This document shows positions 7,243 through 12,137 of a stretch of 12,137 nucleotides of DNA, piece after piece. Location: contig JALLAP010000532.1 of assembly GCA_036939355.1 (NCBI GenBank), positions 1-12,137 of the forward strand, read 5' to 3'. Source of the DNA: Thalassiosira profunda (Eukaryota > Bacillariophyta > Thalassiosirophyceae > Thalassiosirales > Thalassiosiraceae). A model generated the notes under the pieces. The model made no database searches, had not been told where the DNA came from, and worked only from the letters and a program-made list of their open reading frames with translations. The position numbers and the translations under genes are program-made. The stretch's first letter is position 1. Every line of letters starts with the position of its first letter.

Positions 7243-7713
7243 TCTGTGCTGCCCCTCTGGTGTATGGCAGTGGGAGCTGTCGGGTGCCCCCGCGGCGGAT
7301 GGTGGCGGTGGCGCCACGGCCGTCTCTTCTGTGGGTGCCTCCGCGTCCTTCTCCGCTGGTTTGGTCGAGGCGAGGGGCGGGGCGGCTGGTCGGTCGCTGG
7401 CTTGGGATGGAGGGCTGATTGATTGGTAGAAGGGCTGTACCGCAGTCACGAGCTGTCTTTTTGGTCCGCCTCATCCGGTTATGTCCGGTACTCAATATTC
7501 ACTAAGGAACCAGTACTGTTGACACTTGGTTGAGGAGCGGCACAGCCCTCTTTCTCTGCAACTCAACGCGTGAAACGACGCACAACAACAACATGCACCG
7601 ACCATGGCGCCGCGCCCATAAGGACCCCTCGCGGCCGTCAACGCACTAGGGTCGGGAGAGCAGCATCACAGGGAGCCATGGGTTGGCACTGTCAACACAG
7701 AGAGCGATCAAAA
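7243..7713. promoter_or_regulatory. Shared divergent (bidirectional) promoter region and leaders
   Basis: About 470 nt separate the chosen start codons of the two head-to-head paralogues. The most promoter-like part is the less GC-rich core at about 7440-7565, with the AT-rich CAATATTCACT (7491-7501), two direct TCCGGT copies 10 nt apart (7474-7479, 7484-7489) and a CT-rich segment (about 7547-7562). No canonical TATA box is seen. Toward the minus-strand gene an out-of-frame upstream ATG exists (complement of 7472-7474). Toward the plus-strand gene two short upstream frames exist (7593, 7604). Transcription start sites cannot be placed from sequence. Confidence 0.6.
7593..7649 (+). other. Pair of overlapping upstream frames (7593-7649 and 7604-7621)
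   Basis: ATG 7593 opens 18 codons ending at TAG 7647-7649. ATG 7604, in the strong context ACCATGG, opens 5 codons (MAPRP) ending at TAA 7619-7621. Both are out of frame with the main coding sequence and end before its first in-frame ATG (7678). If transcription starts upstream of 7593 they could act as uORFs that damp translation; if it starts later they are untranscribed. Confidence 0.35.
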
Positions 7714-10700
7714 ATGGCGCCGCCGCCGCCCTGCTGCCCCGCGGAACGCCAACGGCAACGGCAACGGTCGCGGAGGCGGCCCCGCGCGGCCATGGGCCTC
7801 GCGGGCGCCGCCGCAACCTTTTTGTTTGGCAGCAGGGCTGCCTCCGCGTCAACCGTTCGGAGAAGGGGCGATGTTGAGTTAGATGCGCCGCCGTCCGCGC
7901 CAGAGCGGCGGGAGGCGCGATCGATCGACCTCCACGCCCACACCTCCACCTCCGCTCACGATCAACAACAGCCACATCAAAGGAGGCTGCGCAGACAACA
8001 CAGACGGAGGCGAGAGATCGGGGACGACCATACTCGCTCGCTGCAGGGGGGCTTTGGCCCCGGAGCCCCGATGGGCCATCCCTTCCTCCCCGCCTACGGC
8101 GAGAGCACGTGCCTCGACGACCGGGAGGCCCAAGCGTGGGAGCGCGGCAAGGCCACATTGCAAGAATGCTGCCTCGAATACTTCGGCTGGGCCAGAGAGG
8201 AGTGCGCGCGGAAGTACGGGGAGCTGACGGCCTCGAAAATGGAGCAGGGCGACGCGGGGGGCAAAGAAGAGGAAGATGATGATTGCGGCTGCGGCAAATG
8301 GGACTGGGGATGTAACGAGCAGTGTCAGTGGCGGCACTGCGGGTGCGCCGCCCACGAGTGGGAGTGTTTGGAGGAGTGCAAGACAACAAAAGCGGCGGAG
8401 GAGGCGGAGCCGGAGGCGGTCCACCCCTACATCCCCAACAAGCGGGAGGGGACCTGTTATAACAATCGGGAGGCGAAGCCATGGGACACTCCGTACGTGA
8501 GCTTGAAGCAGTGCTGCGGGGGGCAATTTCGCCACGTAATGAAGGAGTGTTTGGAGAGGGGGCAGCGGGCGGAGCACGCGAAGGAGACGGGGGTGTATTA
8601 TGTGGCCAATTGGGGCTTGAACGGGTGCGAGGAAACGGAGACGAACGGCAAGGGAAAGGGGTATTTGACGCTGGACCAGTGCTGCACTGAGAACTTCGAT
8701 TGGGTATTGGACGAGTGTTTGGGACGGCCGGGCGGTGATGGGGAAAGCGGCTTTTGGGACACCTACGACCCGTCTACTTTGGGACAGGATGAGGTTGAGA
8801 ACAGATGGCCGACAGAGTATCCCGAAACATGGTGGCATCCGCTCTGGAGCGCGGGGCGCTGCACCACCAACCACGCACAGGCACCGCCGGCGTGGATGGC
8901 CAACGATCCGGAGGGGACCATGCACCACACCTACAGAGAGTGCTGCGAAACGAATTTTCCCGACACGTGGGGCGGCGAGCTCGACAAGTGCTTCCGCGAG
9001 TCGGGCGCCTTGGCCGGGCCCACCCGTCCTCCCAGCTCGCAGGAAGCGGACGGGGCGGAGTTGGAGAACTACTACTGGCCCGTGTACGCCGAATCCCGCT
9101 GCGAGATTGACGGGACCGCGGCGCCGAGGAGCTTCCAACGGGATCCCACCACCTACCTGACCCTAACGGCCGGCGAATGCTGCCGGGAGCACTTCCCCGG
9201 AGAGCGCGAGGCGTGCATCCAGGCCTCTCCTAGATTGCCCGGCGATGAGGACGGGAGCCAGCCCGTCGGTGGAAGTGGAACCGAGGCGGTGAACCCGAAT
9301 CGTTACAAGTACCACTACTTTGCCAACCTCCGCAAGGTGGCCTGCCAAGTGAATGTGGCGATGGACGCGCCCTCCTACATGTACGACGCGCCCGACGGGT
9401 ACTTTTTCCACACCGTCGAGGATTGTTGCTCGGTGAGCTTCGAATTCGAATATCAGCAGTGCCTGGAGAACACGAGACTTCTTGACCTGGACCTGCCATT
9501 AGCGGATCCCTACAGCGAGTACGACGACGGAGCCGCGGATCAGAGGGAGCCCTCGCTCCTGATTCGGTTTCAGGGCAAGCTCTACTTTCGCAACGTGTTC
9601 ATACCGCACAACTCCCCGGAGCACCTCAAGACCATCCGCGATGTGATCCTGCATGCCGTCAAGGGCGCCCTGCATCTCTACAAGGTTGCAAGCATTGCAG
9701 GAATCAACTTCGACGGCACCGACGTCTCGCGCCTCGAAGACACCCTCAACTCCCGGCGCGGGCTGCGCATCGACTCGCGGAAGCTGGACCGCCTGCAGCT
9801 CTTCACGTTCCAGCTGACCCTGTCCCACCCGTGCGACGACCGGTGCGCCGCCGACACTGCCCGCGCGGGGCGGAGCATCTCCCTCGACTCTACATATGAT
9901 TTCGATGATGCTGTTGCCGACAACTTGATCTTCCACGCGATCGATCAGGACATGACGGCGATGGGACTGCCCGGTCCGTTTCGGTCGGCGGACATGCCCG
10001 AGGGATATTTGCAGTACGAAGGAGTCGAGTGGGACGATCGGTACGGGCAGGCTGAGGCCCTGGACGCGCCGGGATACCAAGAGGCGACGAATCCATTATT
10101 CTACCCTGACCACAAGGTCGGCACGTGCCGGAACGATGGGCTGCAGTCCGAGTTTCAGTCCGATTTGTTCGACACCCTCGAAGACTGCTGCCACTTTCCG
10201 TGGCTCGAGGTGAGTGAATGCACGTCTCGACGGCACCAATGTTGGTTATTGCTCAAAGATTTTGCAGTATTACACATGTATCATCCTCGGAGAAGCGAGG
10301 ACCAACAAGCCGGGGCAACCGAACACTCCGTGGCCGACCCGCGAGCCCAGCCCTCCGCCTAGTAGGAGGCCGACGCCGAAACCCTCGGCAATGGATTTCG
10401 ACTCCGGATGGCCGACCTTCTCGCCCACGCCGCAACCGTCCGACATGCCAACGACGGCCCCGCCATCGGAGAGCCCAACCGATTCTCCCACGAAAGGGCC
10501 ATCTTTGCCTCCAACAACTGGGAATGCATCCAGCACGCAGGAGCCAACTGTTGCTGGCGGCGACAGCACGTGCGGCAGCAACGGCTGGCATGTGGTAAGT
10601 TTTGATGTCGAGAGATGCATCATTGGGCCATTGGTTCGTGTGCGCTCACGGCTTCTTGTCCGATCTTCTATCTTTTACCCAGAACACTGAGACAAACGCG

Positions 10701-12137
10701 GGATGCACCAACTCCAACAAATTCCCGGACGTCTGGCTTAAGCCCGAACTGAAAGGGCGAATGTTCCAGTCGGACCCCGGCAGTTGCTGTAGCATGTTCT
10801 TCCCTGGCAGGGAGTGCCCAGAAGTCGACGCGTGTGGTGCCTCTGCGCCTGCGGACGAACCTGCACCAGGGCCTGGACCGGCACCAACGCCTGCCAACTC
10901 TAACTGTTCTGTCCACGGATGGCACATTGTGAGTATATCACAATGGCAACAAACTTGTATGACTTCACTGATCCTCACCAAGCGCCTCTTTCTCGTTTCC
11001 CACCTCAGAACACCGCAACAAATAAGGGCTGCAGCAACGGAGCTAACAACTTCAGCGAGATCTGGCTGGCCGAAAAATTCAAGGACAGGATGTTTAAGCC
11101 CACGTACGAGGAATGCTGTGCCGATTTCTTCAGAGGAGGCACGCCATGCCCAAAGGACGAGCAATGTGGCGGGGGCGAGCAGGCTCCAGCACCAGCGCCA
11201 GCACCTGAACCCATCCCGCAAGATCTACCAGCGCCTAGCACTCAAGCACCCATCACTCCTGCGCCGGTTACGCCTGCGCCAGTCACTCAACGGCCCGTGG
11301 AGCCCGTGCCAGTGGGCGCGTTAGAATCCCAAAGCTTCGAAGTCAATGATCTGAGCGAGACAGAATTCGCCACTTCCTCCTCGCTCCCGTGGACCATTAC
11401 TGACGCATTTGCCTCCGAGGGAACCAAGTCCGTTACCAACTCCAAAACTGGAAGAGGCGAATCCTCCGAGCTGAAACTGTCGCTGGACCTCCCTAGAGCC
11501 ATATTGTTGAGCTATGACTTGCGCCACGACGTCTACGCGCCCCTGGCCGCGCTTCGAGTGACGCTCGACGATCCACAGAATGTTGTGGCATTGTTTTCGG
11601 GGCATGCCGGTGCGCCCAAGTGGGAGACGAGGGAAGTACCCGTGGCCAAGGGCGACCACGAACTGACGTGGAGTGTGTACACGATGGACATCGAAATGCC
11701 TCCCATTTCGCGTGGGAGCGGCCACGTCTGGATCGACAATGTGCAAACGAGGGAGATAATGTACTTTGACTTCGAGGACGACGAGTTCGACGACGCCTTT
11801 TCCTTCGAGGATTTCGGACGATGGAGGATCGACGACAATATGCCCGCCTCAAACAGCGGACTCTCGGCCCACAGTCCAAAGGGACTGTTGCCCGGAGAGC
11901 AAAGCACCATGAAACTCAATTGGAACTCTCGGGAGGGCGGAACAGTCTCCTTCATATATCACTTGGGAATGGGCAGCTTCGCCTTCTTCGTTGACGGAAA
12001 TGAGGAATTTGCGTTGGATCGACCGGGCCAGGGCACTAACAAGTTCGAGACGGACATTTCTGCAGGAGACCACGTTTTCTCGTGGACGTACAAACCGCCG
12101 GCGCGTGCCAACATGCCCATGTCGCACGTCTGGATAG
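7714..12137 (+). CDS. Giant secreted Cys-repeat protein, four exons, 3' end beyond window (at least 1399 aa)
   Basis: Exons 7714-10209, 10268-10594, 10683-10928 and 11009-12137+, all joined in phase 0. Start choice: in-frame ATGs lie at 7678 (GCCATGG), 7714 and 7792; 7714 gives an Arg-rich n-region (from AACGGC-type repeats at 7751-7768) before the hydrophobic GLAGAAATFLFG, so it is preferred, not certain. An Arg-rich probable propeptide (90-100) follows. Modules: Cys repeats at 124-164, 239-279, 295-335, 374-426, 454-501, 535-583 and 796-836; a Cys/Trp knot (191-222); an alpha/beta domain (613-767); a Pro/Thr linker (847-915); two second-type Cys repeats (933-991, 1015-1076); an APAP linker; two beta-sandwich-like domains (1126-1270, 1273 onward). 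It ends at SHVWI, equivalent to about ten residues before the paralogue's stop. Probably extracellular matrix, wall or adhesion; function unknown. Confidence 0.85.
8083..9462 (+). repeat. Cys repeats 1-6 of the plus-strand protein
   Basis: Units at residues 124-164, 239-279, 295-335, 374-426, 454-501 and 535-583. Each has an aromatic start, a first Cys, a CC pair preceded by (T/S/L)-x-(E/D/Q)-(E/D/Q)-CC or G-E-CC, an aromatic residue 4 on and a closing Cys (ECC..YF..C, QCC..NFDW..C, DCC..SFEF..C). The Y-Y-P-D start is eroded here (YIPN, WHPL, YWPV, YFAN), so these units are more diverged than those of the paralogue. Confidence 0.82.
8284..8379 (+). other. Compact Cys/Trp knot preceded by an acidic run
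   Basis: Residues 191-222 hold eight cysteines and four tryptophans in 32 residues (CGCGKWDWGC, QCQWRHCGC, WECLEEC) right after EEEDDD. The spacing differs from the surrounding repeats. It may be a small disulfide knot or a metal-binding patch. It is absent from the paralogue. Confidence 0.7.
9550..10014 (+). other. Paralogue-shared alpha/beta domain (SEA-like?)
   Basis: Residues about 613-767: strand SLLIRFQGKLYFRN, helix LKTIRDVILHAVKGAL, strand IAGINFDGTDV, strand LQLFTFQLTL, then C-D-D-R-C, and a helix AVADNLIFHAIDQDM. It corresponds in order and position to residues 550-745 of the minus-strand protein and precedes a Cys repeat in both. Fold assignment is tentative. Confidence 0.55.
10099..10279 (+). 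repeat. Cys repeat 7, split by intron 1
   Basis: Residues 796-836: FYPDHKVGTCRNDG ... TLEDCC ... PWLE, then YYTC after splicing. It is the best-preserved unit of this gene and matches unit 5 of the minus-strand paralogue (TLEDCCNFPWLEYYTC). That match fixes the intron boundaries to the base. Confidence 0.93.
10210..10267 (+). other. Intron 1 (58 nt)
   Basis: Begins GTGAGTG, ends TTTTGCAG, phase 0 between GAG (Glu) and TAT (Tyr). Removing it recreates the PWLE-YYTC motif found uninterrupted in the paralogue. It has no in-frame stop; retention would read on to a stop at 10360-10362. Confidence 0.93.
10310..10516 (+). other. Pro/Thr/Ser-rich linker in exon 2
   Basis: Residues about 847-915, with repeated P-T, S-P-T and P-x-P motifs (NTPWPTREPSPPP, PTFSPTPQPS, SPTDSPTKGPS). 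Such linkers are extended and usually O-glycosylated in secreted algal proteins; glycosylation is inferred. A shorter counterpart lies in the minus-strand protein at about residues 1018-1070. Confidence 0.8.
10595..10682 (+). other. Intron 2 (88 nt)
   Basis: Begins with the consensus GTAAGT and ends TTTTACCCAG, phase 0 between GTG (Val, in NGWHV) and AAC (Asn, in NTETNAGC). The position is the same as that of intron 3 within the duplicated repeat. No in-frame stop occurs inside; retention would end at 10688-10690. Confidence 0.92.
10929..11008 (+). other. Intron 3 (80 nt)
   Basis: Begins GTGAGTAT and ends TTTCCCACCTCAG, phase 0 between ATT (Ile, in HGWHI) and AAC (Asn, in NTATNKGC). Removing it recreates the same motif as the preceding repeat. 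No in-frame stop occurs inside; retention would shift the frame and end at 11322-11324. Confidence 0.92.
11315..12137 (+). other. Two tandem C-terminal beta-sandwich-like domains, second cut by window end
   Basis: Residues 1126-1270 (SFEV start, LPWTI, EGTKSV, central ALRVTLDD strand, KGDHELTW, GHVWIDNV) and 1273-1399 (YFDFED start, GRWRI, NSGLSAHSP, FAFFVDGN, SAGDHVFSW, SHVWI). The same landmarks occur in the minus-strand paralogue's C-terminus. The second domain lacks only its last residues because the window ends. Confidence 0.75.

Larger units (their letters stand above)
10568..11167 (+). repeat. Two second-type Cys repeats, each interrupted by an intron at the same site
   Basis: Residues 933-991 and 1015-1076 share C-x-x-x-G-W-H-(V/I) | N-T-x-T-N-x-G-C-(T/S)-N, then F-x-(D/E)-(V/I)-W-L, (L/F)-K-(G/D)-R-M-F, CC-x-x-F-F-x-G, C-P and a final C. 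The bar marks the intron in each copy. They end in CC...FF...C like the main repeat type but have a distinct N-terminal half, so the two types may be related. Pro/Ala linkers follow each copy. Confidence 0.9.

Noticed and set aside
6235..7422. Long plus-strand open frame (395 codons) antisense to the minus-strand giant gene; similar ones at 3919-5310 (463 codons), and minus-strand ones at 7879-9138 (419) and 591-1535 (314).
   Set aside because: Each overlaps a gene with a signal peptide or recognised domains, has biased Arg/Pro/Gly composition and no domain. GC-rich codon use removes stops from the opposite strand.
7243..7449. Upstream extension of the minus-strand giant frame starting with GTG.
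   Set aside because: No ATG in the extension, and the ATG at 7242 gives an immediate signal peptide.
10214..10690. A separate 158-codon Pro/Thr-rich gene.
   Set aside because: It is exon 2 read with parts of introns 1 and 2; the YYTC start only makes sense joined to PWLE in exon 1.
10602..11324. A separate plus-strand gene of 240 codons.
   Set aside because: It is exon 3 of the giant gene read through flanking introns 2 and 3 and then out of frame in exon 4.
1..12137. Bacterial island, CRISPR array, insertion sequence, tRNA or rRNA.
   Set aside because: Spliceosomal introns and eukaryotic gene layout argue against a bacterial source. No regularly spaced direct repeats, transposase, terminal inverted repeats or structured RNA were seen.

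Overview
The window looks like nuclear DNA of a GC-rich, compact eukaryotic alga, most likely a diatom or related stramenopile. The reasons are: three spliceosomal introns of 58, 88 and 80 nt with GT(A/G)AGT...AG ends; a (TTAGGG)3 tract; genes on both strands with very small gaps and no operon logic; and two giant secreted proteins built from Cys repeats and Pro/Thr 'PTRPPTPRP'-like linkers of a style I associate with diatom cell-surface proteins. The taxon is inferred from style and was not confirmed by any search.

Layout. (1) 3-566, plus: the 3' part of a HemK/PrmC release-factor glutamine methyltransferase whose N-terminus lies outside the window. (2) 567-876: intergenic region and leader with a short interstitial telomere-type repeat. 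(3) 877-3039, plus: an intronless 720-aa protein with an N-terminal OTU1/YOD1-type ubiquitin-like domain, basic low-complexity stretches and an unrecognised C-terminal half. (4) 3040-3123: an 84-nt tail-to-tail gap. (5) 3124-7242, minus: an intronless 1372-aa secreted protein. (6) 7243-7713: a shared head-to-head promoter region. (7) 7714 to the window end, plus: a four-exon gene for a second secreted protein of at least 1399 aa, cut by the window edge shortly before its expected stop.

Genes 5 and 7 are diverged paralogues in a bidirectional arrangement. Both have, in order: a signal peptide; an Arg-rich possible propeptide; an array of Cys repeats (aromatic-x-P...G-x-C...CC...F/W...C); an alpha/beta domain with a paired-Cys motif; at least one more Cys repeat; Pro/Thr linkers; and two tandem Trp/Asp-rich beta-sandwich-like domains at the C-terminus. 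They differ in inserted modules. The minus-strand gene has three small C...C-x-W...C repeats. The plus-strand gene has a Cys/Trp knot and two intron-delimited repeats of a second Cys type. This pair is the main candidate for an undescribed system: co-regulated extracellular matrix, wall or adhesive proteins that diversify by module and exon duplication. No function is proven by the sequence alone.

Many other long open frames overlap these genes on the opposite strand. They look like GC-driven shadows and are not annotated.
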